From an uncultured Bacteroidota bacterium (GTDB lineage: Bacteria; Bacteroidota; Bacteroidia; NS11-12g; UBA9320), in the NCBI GenBank assembly GCA_937124965.1, contig CAKZLB010000072.1:1-60515 (forward strand): a stretch of DNA of 60,515 nucleotides. Direction: 5' to 3'. A model generated the notes under the pieces. That model was not told the origin of the DNA. It was given only the letters and a program-made list of their open reading frames with translations, and made no database searches. The stretch's first letter is position 1. Every line of letters starts with the position of its first letter. The translations under genes were made by a program, and so were the position numbers. Below, in pieces: positions 46,225 through 55,082 of the stretch.

Positions 46225-46968
46225 TTATTGTCTCAAGAATCCAATCATCCCCAAACTTTTAGGATATTTTTTGTCGTCCAGAGTTGAAGGGTCAATGCTC
46301 CAGTCTCTGGCAATTTTCATAACGAACTCTTCGTTTGGATATGTCAAATCCTCATTGTTAGAACTATCATTCGGCTGTGTTTCTTTTGAACTTGCGTCAA
46401 CAAGATTGTAGCGAAGTTCAATTTCTGTTGGGTCGCCATAAATATTCGGGTTTTCACCAAGTTCGCCATGGTAAGAATAAACTCGGTCAATATTGCCATG
46501 CATCGATTTCATCCAGCAGTGATATTCAATTACTCGATGAGTACAGAAGAATTGAGCTTCACCAAACCTTGCGCTGAGAGCAGTTATAAGTTTTTTAATT
46601 TTTTGCAAACTGTCTTTTGAATCGCCTCGAGGTAATCCCCAACCAACAACTAAAGTCCAATCGTTGATAACTGGAGTAATAAAAATAGACTTATTATATG
46701 CTTCCTTAATTCCGTTTTCCCAATTTGACTTTACTAAATGAGTCACACCGACTATCTCAGCGACCTCTTGCTGTTTGGTGGTTTTGATAGCAAACCACAT
46801 ACACTTATACCCGAAATTAATTGGGTTATCCGCTATGGTCATGGTCGTCGAACGACTTTTTTGATATGAGGGTTTGTATGGGTGGTTAGGGTTTTGATCG
46901 ACTTTCTTTGCGTACCATGAAGAGAAAACGATCAGAACAACTATTCCTGCTATTATTATGTATGTCAT
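46225..46968 (-). CDS. Hypothetical membrane-anchored protein
   Basis: A 247-residue protein with an N-terminal span (MTYIIIAGIVVLIVFSSWYA) and a large soluble part (DWTLVVGWGLPRGDSKDSLQ and FFCTHRVIEYHCWMKSMHGN). The pattern of paired Trp/His motifs is reminiscent of immunity-type proteins, but I recognise no family. It is isolated in the accessory region. Confidence 0.7.
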   Translation of the reverse strand: MTYIIIAGIVVLIVFSSWYAKKVDQNPNHPYKPSYQKSRSTTMTIADNPINFGYKCMWFAIKTTKQQEVAEIVGVTHLVKSNWENGIKEAYNKSIFITPVINDWTLVVGWGLPRGDSKDSLQKIKKLITALSARFGEAQFFCTHRVIEYHCWMKSMHGNIDRVYSYHGELGENPNIYGDPTEIELRYNLVDASSKETQPNDSSNNEDLTYPNEEFVMKIARDWSIDPSTLDDKKYPKSLGMIGFLRQ

Positions 46969-47055
46969 AGTTGTAAAGGATGATTAACCATAAAAAGGCT
47001 CGTTTTGGCTGTGATTAGACACATTGTGGATAAGCAGTATAATGTCACGTTTTTT

Positions 47056-47199
47056 TTAATCTGTTCTATTTATTAGCTGTGATTTCGCGATAATTCTGAA
47101 TAATTCTCCATCGCTTTCAAACTCCGAGACAACATCTACTCGGATATTTGGGATAGACTCTATTTTGACTACGATTTTTTTCAATTTAATGTTCGTCAA
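47056..47199 (-). CDS. Possible small protein (47 residues)
   Basis: A TTG-started frame encodes MTNIKLKKIVVKIESIPNIR, VDVVSEFESDGELFRIIAKS, ending in a TAA at 47056-47058. The alternating hydrophobic pattern (KKIVVKIES, RVDVVSEF) suggests beta structure. There is no ATG and no coupling with a neighbour, so it could be a remnant. Confidence 0.3.
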   Translation of the reverse strand: MTNIKLKKIVVKIESIPNIRVDVVSEFESDGELFRIIAKSQLINRTD

Positions 47200-47231
47200 T
47201 ACTCTAAAGTAAAAATGCGTTTATAAACCCT

Positions 47232-47807
47232 TTACATTTTGTTCACAATTTTAATTTGCAATATTTTGGTTTCAACTTCAGTAATCCTGGCGGTCCAATA
47301 GTTTTGAGCCCCAACCGTATCGTATTTTGGTTTGTTCTTGGTTCCTATGTTAAGCTCTTTAGGAATTTCGGCGTAGTAAATCCAGTTTTTATTTTGGTCT
47401 TTAGAAAATTCGCTTTGTGATTTTGGTTCAGACTTCAACCGTGCCCAGAAACTTCGTTGTTTCACATAATTGGCTTTAATTGCTGAAAGGTGATCTACTA
47501 TAGCTTGAGAGTCTTTGGGCATATATCCTGGACCGAAACAACCACATGAATGGAAAGTTAAACCAACTGCATACAAATCTTCCAAGTGTTTCCATGATTT
47601 GACATCAGTCTTTTTTGGAGATTTAAAATCCAAACCCATATCTGCAAGTAAACCAGTACATTGAGGGCATTTTGCAATTGAATCTTCGTATTTCTCATCA
47701 TAAAGAGCATCTCTATTAATGTCCTTTAGTAACTTTCTTTTTATTGTCTTTCTGCATTTAAAACAAGCTAAATGAGGCTTGTAGGCTATCATTCCATATC
47801 TACACAT
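47232..47807 (-). CDS. Conserved hypothetical zinc-ribbon protein
   Basis: A 191-residue protein with a C-x2-C pair (HLACFKCRKTIKRKLLKDIN) and a second pair (IAKCPQCTGLLADMGLDFKS), likely one zinc site, plus HSCGCFGPGYMPKDSQ. A family of this kind is widespread in the phylum but lacks a known role. Confidence 0.8.
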   Translation of the reverse strand: MCRYGMIAYKPHLACFKCRKTIKRKLLKDINRDALYDEKYEDSIAKCPQCTGLLADMGLDFKSPKKTDVKSWKHLEDLYAVGLTFHSCGCFGPGYMPKDSQAIVDHLSAIKANYVKQRSFWARLKSEPKSQSEFSKDQNKNWIYYAEIPKELNIGTKNKPKYDTVGAQNYWTARITEVETKILQIKIVNKM

Positions 47808-47935
47808 AGTCTTTGTCCAATTAATGCTTTCTATTTCGGCTATACATGGTGCAGCTACTTTCTATTTTACCAAATCGGTGATTCGCTTTCACAGTAGTAA
47901 ATTAGTTGTTCGTATAGCGCGTCTTTGAATACGTT

Positions 47936-48592
47936 TTATTTCCAAAACTTCCACCAGGGGCTTTTCGTTTTAATTTCGGATTCCTTATTTCTTTGTTTTT
48001 GAAATTCCAAGTCTTGCTCAATTTCCAGAGCCAGTCTTGCCTCATCTGTCAAATCTTCCATTGCGATCCATTCCATAAAAGATGTATCTGCTCCACCAAT
48101 TTCAATAACTCTGTTTTTATGAGTCATTATACCTAATCCGTGTTCGTCATCCCATTCACAACCAAATTCAAAGCCGATGAAACCAACATCATCTTTTGTA
48201 ACATTTACAAAATGCAATTGCGACAAACCGATAAGTTTTTTAAAATCATTTGGGTTTGTTACATCGGGCATAAATTCCTCTTTATCTTCAGGCTCATAAC
48301 CATAAATGTTCTGAATTTCTGGATACTTTTTGAGTAAAGCACTTAGAATCTCGTTTTTAATGTTCTCGTGATTATTAATCAAATACTCAAACGCTTTTTG
48401 TTGGTAGGGTTTTGGCTTTTCGATTTCTAAGGTAGAATCTCCTCCTATTGAATAATAAAAAACACAATCAATTTCGTTTGAAGAATCCTTTGATCCATAA
48501 ATGCTTTTTCTGCTTTGAAAACCATTCCATGATGGGAGGTAAACTTCTCCTTCAATATCAATTAATTCTTTGTCTTGGTTTTGATTTTTCAA
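47936..48592 (-). CDS. DUF6985-like protein with PWWKFWK C-terminus
   Basis: A 218-residue protein (DIEGEVYLPSWNGFQSRKSI, GFEFGCEWDDEHGLGIMTHK). It resembles DUF6985 proteins found near polymorphic-toxin immunity genes, an uncertain match. The last residues are SPWWKFWK. The codons for PWWKFW are identical, base for base over 18 positions, to the end of the unrelated gene at 55742-56017. Confidence 0.7.
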   Translation of the reverse strand: MKNQNQDKELIDIEGEVYLPSWNGFQSRKSIYGSKDSSNEIDCVFYYSIGGDSTLEIEKPKPYQQKAFEYLINNHENIKNEILSALLKKYPEIQNIYGYEPEDKEEFMPDVTNPNDFKKLIGLSQLHFVNVTKDDVGFIGFEFGCEWDDEHGLGIMTHKNRVIEIGGADTSFMEWIAMEDLTDEARLALEIEQDLEFQKQRNKESEIKTKSPWWKFWK

Positions 48593-48606
48593 TGTTGCAC
48601 GTTCGT

Positions 48607-49233
48607 TTATAATTCAATTATTTTTTCGATTTCAGAATCTGTCAAATTCTGAATATTCTTTGTGATTTTGTGAATATCCCAATTCCACCATTGAAGCTCT
48701 AAAAGTTTAGTGATTACTTCTTTTGAAAATCTCTTTTTGATTTCTTTTGCTGGGTTTCCTCCTACAATTGAATAAGGTTCAACATCTTTGATTACCGTTG
48801 AGTTTGTGGCAATAATTGCTCCATCACCAATTGTAACTCCAGCCATAATTGTTGCGTTGTAGCCAATCCAAACATCATTACCAATATTTATATTTCCTTT
48901 TTTTGGATATTTTTTTCTCTCCATTGCACTTTCCCAACCATTCCGAAAAATCGCAAACGGATACGTCGACAATGCATCTGTTAAATGATTTGCTCCATTC
49001 ATTATGAATTTAACGTCTGAAGCAATCATACAGAATTTCCCTATAATTAATTTGTCATCAACAAAGTCAAAAAGGTATTTTACATTCTTTTCAAAGTTCT
49101 CTACATTTTCGAAATCATCGTAATACGTATAATCGCCAACAATGATATTGGGGCTCTTCACAACATTCTTCAAGAAACAAAGTCTGTCGTAATTCTCAAG
49201 AGGAAATTTTGTGTTTTTATCGGGTCCTGTCAC
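48607..49233 (-). CDS. Vat/CatB-type xenobiotic acetyltransferase
   Basis: A 208-residue hexapeptide acetyltransferase: VGDYTYYDDFENVENFEKNV, LIIGKFCMIASDVKFIMNGA, NHLTDALSTYPFAIFRNGWE and IATNSTVIKDVEPYSIVGGN. This set (MNGANH and PFAIFRNGW) is typical of streptogramin A (Vat) and type B chloramphenicol acetyltransferases. Resistance is an inference. CatB genes are also classic integron cassettes, which fits the region. It starts 14 bases upstream of the DUF6985 gene in transcription order. Confidence 0.82.
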   Translation of the reverse strand: MTGPDKNTKFPLENYDRLCFLKNVVKSPNIIVGDYTYYDDFENVENFEKNVKYLFDFVDDKLIIGKFCMIASDVKFIMNGANHLTDALSTYPFAIFRNGWESAMERKKYPKKGNINIGNDVWIGYNATIMAGVTIGDGAIIATNSTVIKDVEPYSIVGGNPAKEIKKRFSKEVITKLLELQWWNWDIHKITKNIQNLTDSEIEKIIEL

Positions 49234-49416
49234 TGGGTTTTAGTCTGCTTAGTTTTAGGTGATTATGTATGACGCAAAATGGTTGTGGTTAAATTACAGT
49301 AATGTATAATCGGAAAACTAATATTTTTTTAGCTTAGGACTATATGGTAGGAAAGTTTTTTACTCTTTATATTCAGCTTTGCTTTTTTGTTTACGTTCTA
49401 TTGTGGGCTATTACAG

Positions 49417-49905
49417 TCATAACCGTTGAAAGACAACACATGCATGAATAGTGTGCAAAATGACAAAGAGAACTGATAGTGACAAATAAATATTGAAGAG
49501 TTTTGGTATCCGAAATAATGACTTTTCCCCAATCAGACCAATGCCTAGAAACCATATTATTGTGGTATAAGCTGGAGCCGTAAACCCATATATACTATTA
49601 CTCCAAGCACTATCAGAATATATTATTACTGCGACCCAAGATAGAAAGTATGTTAAAATGCCAAACAAATAGACCAGTAATCCAATTTTTTGATTCCTTG
49701 ATTTTATGGACAAAGTCATAATTAATGGTACTCCAAATACAAAGATTCTCAATATATTTTCTCCATAACGAATCCAATTTGGGATGTCATTCCAAAAAAC
49801 ATCGGCACCATAGGGTTTCGGCAAGTAATCGAAAAGCACGATATTCCATAATAAGATTGGAATTAGCAGAAGAAAACAATTCAGGAGGTATTTTCTAAAT
49901 TTCAT
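49417..49905 (-). CDS. Hypothetical four-span membrane protein
   Basis: A 162-residue protein with about four spans (FRKYLLNCFLLLIPILLWNI, ILRIFVFGVPLIMTLSI, LLVYLFGILTYFLSWVAVII and LFNIYLSLSVLFVILHTI). No family recognised. It may be a cassette gene, since degenerate repeats flank it (49400s and 49940s). Confidence 0.65.
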   Translation of the reverse strand: MKFRKYLLNCFLLLIPILLWNIVLFDYLPKPYGADVFWNDIPNWIRYGENILRIFVFGVPLIMTLSIKSRNQKIGLLVYLFGILTYFLSWVAVIIYSDSAWSNSIYGFTAPAYTTIIWFLGIGLIGEKSLFRIPKLFNIYLSLSVLFVILHTIHACVVFQRL

Positions 49906-49939
49906 TTTAACCGTCTCTTTTTAAAATGCAAAAGCCCTA

Positions 49940-49980
49940 CACTGATTGCGGTTATGACTTAATATGAATGCGGGTGGTAG
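49940..49980. repeat. Degenerate attC-like site (possible)
   Basis: The stretch contains TTGCGGTTATGACTTAATAT, which resembles the compact site at 55031-55075 (GTCGGCTATGACTTATGC). It ends with GCGGGTGGTAG next to an NTF2 remnant. Only one side is recognisable, so it is at most a trace. Confidence 0.25.
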
Positions 49981-49983
49981 TTT

Positions 49984-50181
49984 TTATTTGTTCTCAGGAA
50001 TACAGTATGAAACAACGTTCTCTAACTCACTCTTTTTATTGAACTCATAAACATCACAAGCAGTAATTAAAGTGATTCTTTTTCCGTTTCTTGAAAATGC
50101 TTCTGCTATTTGTATCTGTGTCATTTGGTTCCAATTGATTTTGGGTTTCCCATCAATTCCATTATTGAGTCTTAAACTAAA
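49984..50181 (-). pseudogene. NTF2/SnoaL-like gene remnant
   Basis: An open frame without a good start encodes RLNNGIDGKPKINWNQMTQI, QIAEAFSRNGKRITLITACD and VYEFNKKSELENVVSYCIP. It corresponds to the C-terminal end of an NTF2-fold protein. The 5' part is missing at a TAG (50182-50184). It may be a cassette remnant. Confidence 0.55.
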
Positions 50182-50236
50182 CTAGGGATTAACAAGCCTG
50201 TAAAAACTCAATAGAAAATTTAACATGTTTCATTGC

Positions 50237-51217
50237 TTATTTCTCTTGATAGTTTATCATCCAATTGATTCCAAATTTGTCTGTAAATTCTCCGAAGTAA
50301 GCACCAAAAAACATATCTGCCATAGGCATAGTAATATTGCCACCAACCGAAAGTTCGCTATATAGTCGGTCTGCTTCTTCTCTTGTTTCGGGTTCAAGAC
50401 AAATATGCATATTGTTTCCACTTGTCAATGTAAAGCCCATTTCGCTTGGTGCGTCTGTGCCCATTAATATATGTCCACCTACTATAGGAAGTTCAACGTG
50501 CAAAACCATTTTCTTTACGTTATCGGCAACGGGAGGCCAATTCTCTGTACTTGCAGGCACGTCTTCAAAACGTTCAATGCCTTTACCTATAAACTCAGTT
50601 TTGAAAACAGATTTATAAAAATTGAAAGCTTCTTCTGTATTACCCGCGAAGTTTAAATATGTTGCTACTCTTGCTCTATTGTTTGATTTATTTTGTTTAC
50701 GAAGTTTAAATTGTGCTTCAATGTATTGATCAAGGTTTTCCATAGCCATTGTAAAGCCTTCTTTAAAACCCATTGCGATAATTTTTTCTAAATCAGCAAG
50801 GCTCTCGTATTTGGCAGTTATAGTTACAAGGGTTTTTTCTCCATGTTCATTGAACTCATTTGTCCATTGGGTTCTGGGCATTGCCGGGTTAACTATTCCG
50901 TTTTCATCACAAAATGCGTCCAATCCTGAAAACATAGAATAATTCTCAATTTTGATAAAATCATTTTTACACCAATGACATTCTTGCGAGTCTTTACCTT
51001 CGGTATTGAACATTTCGTAGAGCCACATTCCGCCTTCACGAAAATCCATTGACTTTGTTCTTGTTTGATAGGGTTTAGGTGCCCACCATTGGTCAAGAAT
51101 TTCGGGATTTGTCCATGCTTCCCATACCAATTCAAGGTTTGCCGCAAACTCCCGATTTACATTAACGGTGTTGTCTTCTTTATTGACTTTGAAGTCAAAT
51201 TTTAAGTTTGGATTCAT
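50237..51217 (-). CDS. AHSA1/SRPBCC fused to VOC (PhnB-like) domain
   Basis: The 326-residue protein joins an AHSA1-type domain at residues 1-165 ([40 protein letters not shown]) with a C-terminal PhnB/glyoxalase-like domain ([20 protein letters not shown], then [20 protein letters not shown] and [19 protein letters not shown]). Such domains are normally separate neighbours. A direct fusion is unusual. It overlaps the ArsR gene by four bases, forming a unit with the reductase-like gene upstream. Confidence 0.85.
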   Translation of the reverse strand: MNPNLKFDFKVNKEDNTVNVNREFAANLELVWEAWTNPEILDQWWAPKPYQTRTKSMDFREGGMWLYEMFNTEGKDSQECHWCKNDFIKIENYSMFSGLDAFCDENGIVNPAMPRTQWTNEFNEHGEKTLVTITAKYESLADLEKIIAMGFKEGFTMAMENLDQYIEAQFKLRKQNKSNNRARVATYLNFAGNTEEAFNFYKSVFKTEFIGKGIERFEDVPASTENWPPVADNVKKMVLHVELPIVGGHILMGTDAPSEMGFTLTSGNNMHICLEPETREEADRLYSELSVGGNITMPMADMFFGAYFGEFTDKFGINWMINYQEK

Positions 51218-51540
51218 TTTCTTTTTGATTTTAATTGTTCTAAAACGGTGTCTAATTGATCAAAGCGTTTAGCCATTAGTTGCTTGAATTGTTCCAACCA
51301 TTTTTCTATGTCTTTCAATTTGTCGGCATTTAAGTGATAATGAATTTCTCTGCCTTGTTGCTCTTTACTAAGTACATCGCACTCTGTTAGAATTCGCAAA
51401 TGTTTTGAAACAGCTTGTCTGCTTGAGTCAAAATGTTCTGCTATGGCATTGGGTGTCATGGCACCAACAACCAACATCAAAATGATGGCTCGCCTTGTTG
51501 GATCAGCTATTGCTTGAAAAACGTCTCTACGCATAGTCAA
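51214..51540 (-). CDS. ArsR-family transcriptional regulator
   Basis: A 108-residue winged helix protein with [20 protein letters not shown] and [20 protein letters not shown]. No metal-binding cysteine motif is seen, so it is the SRPBCC-associated type. It overlaps the AHSA1-VOC gene by four bases downstream and the reductase gene by four bases upstream. Confidence 0.9.
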   Translation of the reverse strand: MTMRRDVFQAIADPTRRAIILMLVVGAMTPNAIAEHFDSSRQAVSKHLRILTECDVLSKEQQGREIHYHLNADKLKDIEKWLEQFKQLMAKRFDQLDTVLEQLKSKRK

Positions 51541-52106
51541 ATGGGTTTATAAACCATTGCAACAATTCCACATTCAAAATTCCGAACATCTAATACGGTG
51601 AATGTTTGCATTTCAGTAAGTTCCTTAAAAATTGGCATTCCTTTTCCAATAGCAGAGGGATTTATGAACAAATGCAATTCGTCAATGAGTTTATTTTTAA
51701 TAAGGGCGGAAACGAACTCACCACCACCATAAGCCATGATGTCTTTGCCTTGTATATTTTTTAACTTGGTAATTTCTTTAGCCAATTCACCTTTTGCAAT
51801 TTCGGTGTTTTCCCAAATTGATTTGTCAAGTGTTTTGGTAAAGACAATCTTTTGAGTGGTGGTATATTTAATTCCTCCTTCATATTCTGGGTTGTTGGGG
51901 TCTTTGGCAACATTTGTCCAATGAGGAATGAAGCCTTCTGCCAATTTTCTCCCTAAAACTATTGTGTCTACGGGGTCAGTAATCTCTCTAACATAGTTTA
52001 AAATGTCGTCTGTCCAAGGAAACTTCATCCAGTTCATTTCCCCATTTTGTCCCGAAATGAAACCGTCTATGGTCATTTGGATCTGTAATTTTAATTTTCT
52101 CATCAC
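51537..52106 (-). CDS. RibD C-terminal domain/dihydrofolate reductase-like protein
   Basis: A 189-residue protein ([20 protein letters not shown] at the start, GREFV-type [39 protein letters not shown]). It would bind NADPH and reduce a small molecule. First in the ArsR-AHSA1 unit, with a four-base overlap to the regulator. Confidence 0.87.
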   Translation of the reverse strand: MMRKLKLQIQMTIDGFISGQNGEMNWMKFPWTDDILNYVREITDPVDTIVLGRKLAEGFIPHWTNVAKDPNNPEYEGGIKYTTTQKIVFTKTLDKSIWENTEIAKGELAKEITKLKNIQGKDIMAYGGGEFVSALIKNKLIDELHLFINPSAIGKGMPIFKELTEMQTFTVLDVRNFECGIVAMVYKPI

Positions 52107-52221
52107 TTTTCGTTATTGCGAAACTGTTCGGTTGCAAATGTGTGCGAAACCAATTGGTTGCGCAAGTTTTTTTTGATTTATTTTTTAAACGAGTCTACTG
52201 AAGAATGGTTGTTAAAAGTAT

Positions 52222-52357
52222 CGCTAACGATACGGGTTCCGCGTGATGCGGGTTTTAATTGTGTACAGTTTTGGCGAAACGGAATTGTTGGTTTTTGGAA
52301 ACCAAACACCATGTCTTAGTCTTATGAGTAGTAAGCATTACTCAAAAGCAGTATTGG
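52222..52357. repeat. attC-like site 1 (family alpha, degenerate)
   Basis: Left end CGCTAAC at 52222-52228, then GATGCGGGTTTTAATTG, TTTTGGCGAAACGGAATTG, a GTTGGTTTTT...AAACC hairpin and GTAAGCATTACTC toward the right. The right core is GTATTGG rather than GTTnnn and lies inside the next gene's last codons. GTATCGCTAACGATAC at 52218-52233 forms a small extra palindrome. Confidence 0.65.
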
Positions 52358-53309
52358 CAGTTTTTATTAATTTTATTTCACCTGTTTCGTTGTTAAACAC
52401 CATTTGTTGAACAGTGATTCCCATCATCACTTTATCATCTTTAAGAATGTTAAAACATTGTTCGTAGTCCGCTGGAATTTGTTCTGCTAATAGCTCTTGT
52501 GTTCTATTAAATCGACAACAAGAGGTAGACTGTAGTTCACTATCATCTGAAGTATTATTTTCTAGTTTTTTGTAATCGTTCGTAACTGCAATAAATTTGG
52601 TTTCAGTTCTTCTTGTTGCGAATCTTTTCGGTGTACGTTCTATGACAACCATTTCATTTATTTGGGCTCCTGATAATAATATAAGGCAGTCACTGGCAAT
52701 TGTTGTTTGCTCTAGTTTGTTTTTCGCTTCGTCAAAAGAATTAGCAGTGTTTAGTATATTTCTTAGAAGGAAAGAAACCGGCAATGCAATTTCAGGGGTG
52801 TCGTTACTTAAAACGGCATTTAACGTTAACGAGAACTTCCCTGGTTTTAAACCAGATAAAGCTCCTACAAAGCCAACCCAACCAACAGTTTTATACACTG
52901 TTTGTCCGTTTTTTTGATATAAAAATATTTTTGAGTATTCACTTAAGATATTGTTTTCAGTCCACCAGTCTAAATTTCTTGAGTGTAAAATACTTCCATT
53001 GTTTTCTACTGCAAATGCTGTACAACCAAAATAAAATTTCAGTACGTCGTAATACAAATTTGCAATTAATACTTCGTCAGGTGAAAAGTTTGATATTGAC
53101 GATATAAAATTGATTTCTTCTAAGTATTCGTTCGAAATTATTTCCTTTTTATAAATACCTATACTGTCAAAAATAAATTCTCCTCCTTCAAAGTCATTAA
53201 GGTAGTATTCAAGTAATTGATTTATTTCAGATTTATAATTAATAAGGAAACTCCACCTTTCATTTACGGGTAAATCTAAGTCAACAATAATTTCGTCTTT
53301 TTGTGTCAT
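52338..53309 (-). CDS. C45/acid-ceramidase-like N-terminal-nucleophile hydrolase family protein
   Basis: A 323-residue protein with the likely nucleophile Cys in YYDVLKFYFGCTAFAVENNG (Cys is preceded by Gly and followed by Thr-Ala-Phe) and SILHSRNLDWW, matching NAAA/acid ceramidase-like or C45 enzymes. The ATG at 53309 (MTQKDEIIVDLDLPV) is better than the longer frame, which would start inside a repeat. The last four codons run into the degenerate attC core. Amide hydrolysis is inferred. Confidence 0.72.
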   Translation of the reverse strand: MTQKDEIIVDLDLPVNERWSFLINYKSEINQLLEYYLNDFEGGEFIFDSIGIYKKEIISNEYLEEINFISSISNFSPDEVLIANLYYDVLKFYFGCTAFAVENNGSILHSRNLDWWTENNILSEYSKIFLYQKNGQTVYKTVGWVGFVGALSGLKPGKFSLTLNAVLSNDTPEIALPVSFLLRNILNTANSFDEAKNKLEQTTIASDCLILLSGAQINEMVVIERTPKRFATRRTETKFIAVTNDYKKLENNTSDDSELQSTSCCRFNRTQELLAEQIPADYEQCFNILKDDKVMMGITVQQMVFNNETGEIKLIKTANTAFE

Positions 53310-53321
53310 TTTTCTAATGAG

Positions 53322-53434
53322 TGGTAGCGGTTTGCATATGAAAAGTAGGCTGTTTCGAAGTACCAATGTTGAAACGTGCTCAAACCCTTGAAAATATTAC
53401 TATTTGGTCAATTTATTATATAGTCTTGTTAGTA
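53322..53434. repeat. attC-like site 2 (family beta)
   Basis: Left end GTGGTAGC, then GGTTTGCATATGAAAAGTAG and GGCTGTTTCGAAGTACC. Right end GTTAGTA at 53428-53434. It shares TATGAAAAGTAGGC with the site at 56444. The AAC of the left core is mutated to AGC. Confidence 0.65.
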
Positions 53435-53442
53435 GGTCTTTT

Positions 53443-54119
53443 TTATTTATTTCTTACAATTCTAAATCCAAGGTCGTCAATTTGAAATTTTATTGGATGG
53501 CTCCTTCTTCGATTTGTCGCCATAACGCCCCTTTCTTGGTCACACCAACCCCCACCACGAAAGATGCGATATGTTCCGTAAACAGTCTCGTCATAAATAT
53601 CCGAACACCATTCCCAAACATTTCCCAACATATCATAAAGTCCCCATTCGTTGGGTGTTTTTTGTCCAACTTCCTGAGTTCGACTATTCGAGTTCTCTTT
53701 GAACCAAGCAATTTTAATCAATTCTCCGTGTCTTATGTCTTTGGTCCCCGCTTGACAGGCATATTGCCATTCAGCTTCTGTTGGTAATCGGAACCCATTT
53801 GCCTCTATATTAAGAGTTACACTCTCAGTTGTTAAATTAATAGAATAACATTTGTCTTTTCCTAAAGATTCAGAAAGTGATTGCAAAAATTCACTGCATC
53901 AATCCAAGAAACTGTTTCAACGGGTAGTTTGTCGCCTTTAAATCTGCTCGGGTTTTGATTGGTTACTGCAAGGTATAAATCTTGTGTTACGGGATATTTT
54001 AAAATGAAAAACGGCTTAATTTCAACGAACCATTTTTCTTTCAATCTGTCATCACGTAATTCAATATATCCTCTGGGTATTTGAACGGTTCGCTCAGAAA
54101 TAATTGCTCTTAAGTCCAT
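53443..54119 (-). pseudogene. Formylglycine-enzyme-like gene, frameshifted
   Basis: Two overlapping frames encode one SUMF1-type protein. 54119-53862 holds the N-terminal part ([33 protein letters not shown]). 53886-53443 holds the rest (FRLPTEAEWQYACQAGT, GLYDMLGNVWEWCSDIYDET, IFRGGGWCDQERG). A single indel near 53865-53886 breaks the protein. If a longer frame is restored the whole is about 225 residues. A sequencing error or a recent mutation are both possible. Confidence 0.75.
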
Positions 54120-54130
54120 TTATATAGCTT

Positions 54131-54493
54131 TCATTTCTGCGCAATTTTTTTCAAAGCTTCAGTCGTTGAAGAAACAAAATTAATTTGATTCCCTTTATTG
54201 CTTTCAAAGATAAAATCATTCAGGCTTTTGCTATCGTACGGTGAAAAATCCCCGACAATAACAAATTGAACACGGTAAGTCGAAAACTTTTGAAGGATAT
54301 CACCTGCCATTTGATTTTTGAGTTCAAAAAAGTCTGGAGTAATATTTTTTTGATGAATAATGATTTTATCAAATCCTTGATAATAGATGTTTCCTAATAA
54401 ATCGAGACCGTCTTGAGCATCATTCAAAATAATTTGTTTTGACGATATTTCAGCAATTTTTATATTGTTTACTTCGTGTGTCTTTATTTTCAT
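54131..54493 (-). CDS. DUF4180 family protein
   Basis: A 120-residue protein with QDGLDLLGNIYYQGFDKIII, LQKFSTYRVQFVIVGDFSPY and NKGNQINFVSSTTEALKKIA, matching DUF4180. Function unknown. It precedes the broken FGE-like gene by 11 bases. Confidence 0.85.
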   Translation of the reverse strand: MKIKTHEVNNIKIAEISSKQIILNDAQDGLDLLGNIYYQGFDKIIIHQKNITPDFFELKNQMAGDILQKFSTYRVQFVIVGDFSPYDSKSLNDFIFESNKGNQINFVSSTTEALKKIAQK

Positions 54494-54529
54494 TTTAACT
54501 CTCTGACTTTTTTAATGCATGCTTTCTAT

Positions 54530-54665
54530 TGCGATTGTGGGCCTTGCGAAATTTGGCGATGTTGATTATTGGTTTACGTGTTTGTTCTTTGGCATTTTGA
54601 CCAGCAAAGATACTAAATCATCAAAGGGTAGTGGGATGCCAGCATTGTGAAGGTCAGTGTTAGCT
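54530..54665. repeat. attC-like site 3 (family alpha, degenerate left arm)
   Basis: The right half has GGGATGCCAGCATTGTGAAG and GTCAGTGTTAGCT; the GTTAGCT core is 54659-54665 and overlaps the stop codon of the next gene (54664-54666). The left half retains GTGGGCCTTGCGAAATTTGG but no AAC. Confidence 0.55.
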
Positions 54666-55026
54666 AAAGTTTTTTTTCTTTTAGTTTAATTTCAGGAGAT
54701 TTATGTTGATCGTACAACAGCTTGTAAGTCACCCTATATTCGCATATTTCCTTGCATCCATGATCTGTAGTATTCCAATAAATGAGTTCAATTTTGTTTC
54801 CGAGTAACTTGACATCACCGTCAAACTTAAGACAGCCATTGTTGTATATTGATGCAGAAACAATCAGAGTGTCGTAAGAATGTGTTTTCACAATTTTTGG
54901 GTCAAAAACTTCTGGCCAGCTATCTAAATTACAATCACTTAAAACGTGAAAACTTAATAGTTTATCGTTCTTGATTGGCGTACAACTTAATCCGAATAAC
55001 AGGAATATTAATGATAGGTGTTTCAT
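54664..55026 (-). CDS. Hypothetical lipoprotein
   Basis: A 120-residue lipoprotein with signal MKHLSLIFLLFGLSC and three or more cysteines (LSDCNLDSWPEVF, DHGCKEICEYRVTYKLL). Not recognised. It lies in its own cassette between sites 54530 and 55031. Confidence 0.75.
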   Translation of the reverse strand: MKHLSLIFLLFGLSCTPIKNDKLLSFHVLSDCNLDSWPEVFDPKIVKTHSYDTLIVSASIYNNGCLKFDGDVKLLGNKIELIYWNTTDHGCKEICEYRVTYKLLYDQHKSPEIKLKEKKL

Positions 55027-55030
55027 ATCA

Positions 55031-55075
55031 ATTGTAGCTTGCGGTGTCGGCTATGACTTATGCCCAAGGTTGTGC
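55031..55075. repeat. attC-like site 4 (compact)
   Basis: A short degenerate site TAGCTTGCGGTGTCGGCTAT then GACTTATGCCCAAGGTTG. The right core GTTGTGCGAG (55069-55078) has its exact reverse complement CTCGCACAAC at 55566-55575, which is the end of the same cassette. Confidence 0.65.
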
Positions 55076-55082
55076 GAGGTTT

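Noticed and set aside
46969-48606. More attC-like sites between 46.9 and 48.6 kb
   Set aside because: Phrases such as CGGCTATAC occur, but no AAC/GTT ends with matching complementarity could be found, so I did not call them sites.
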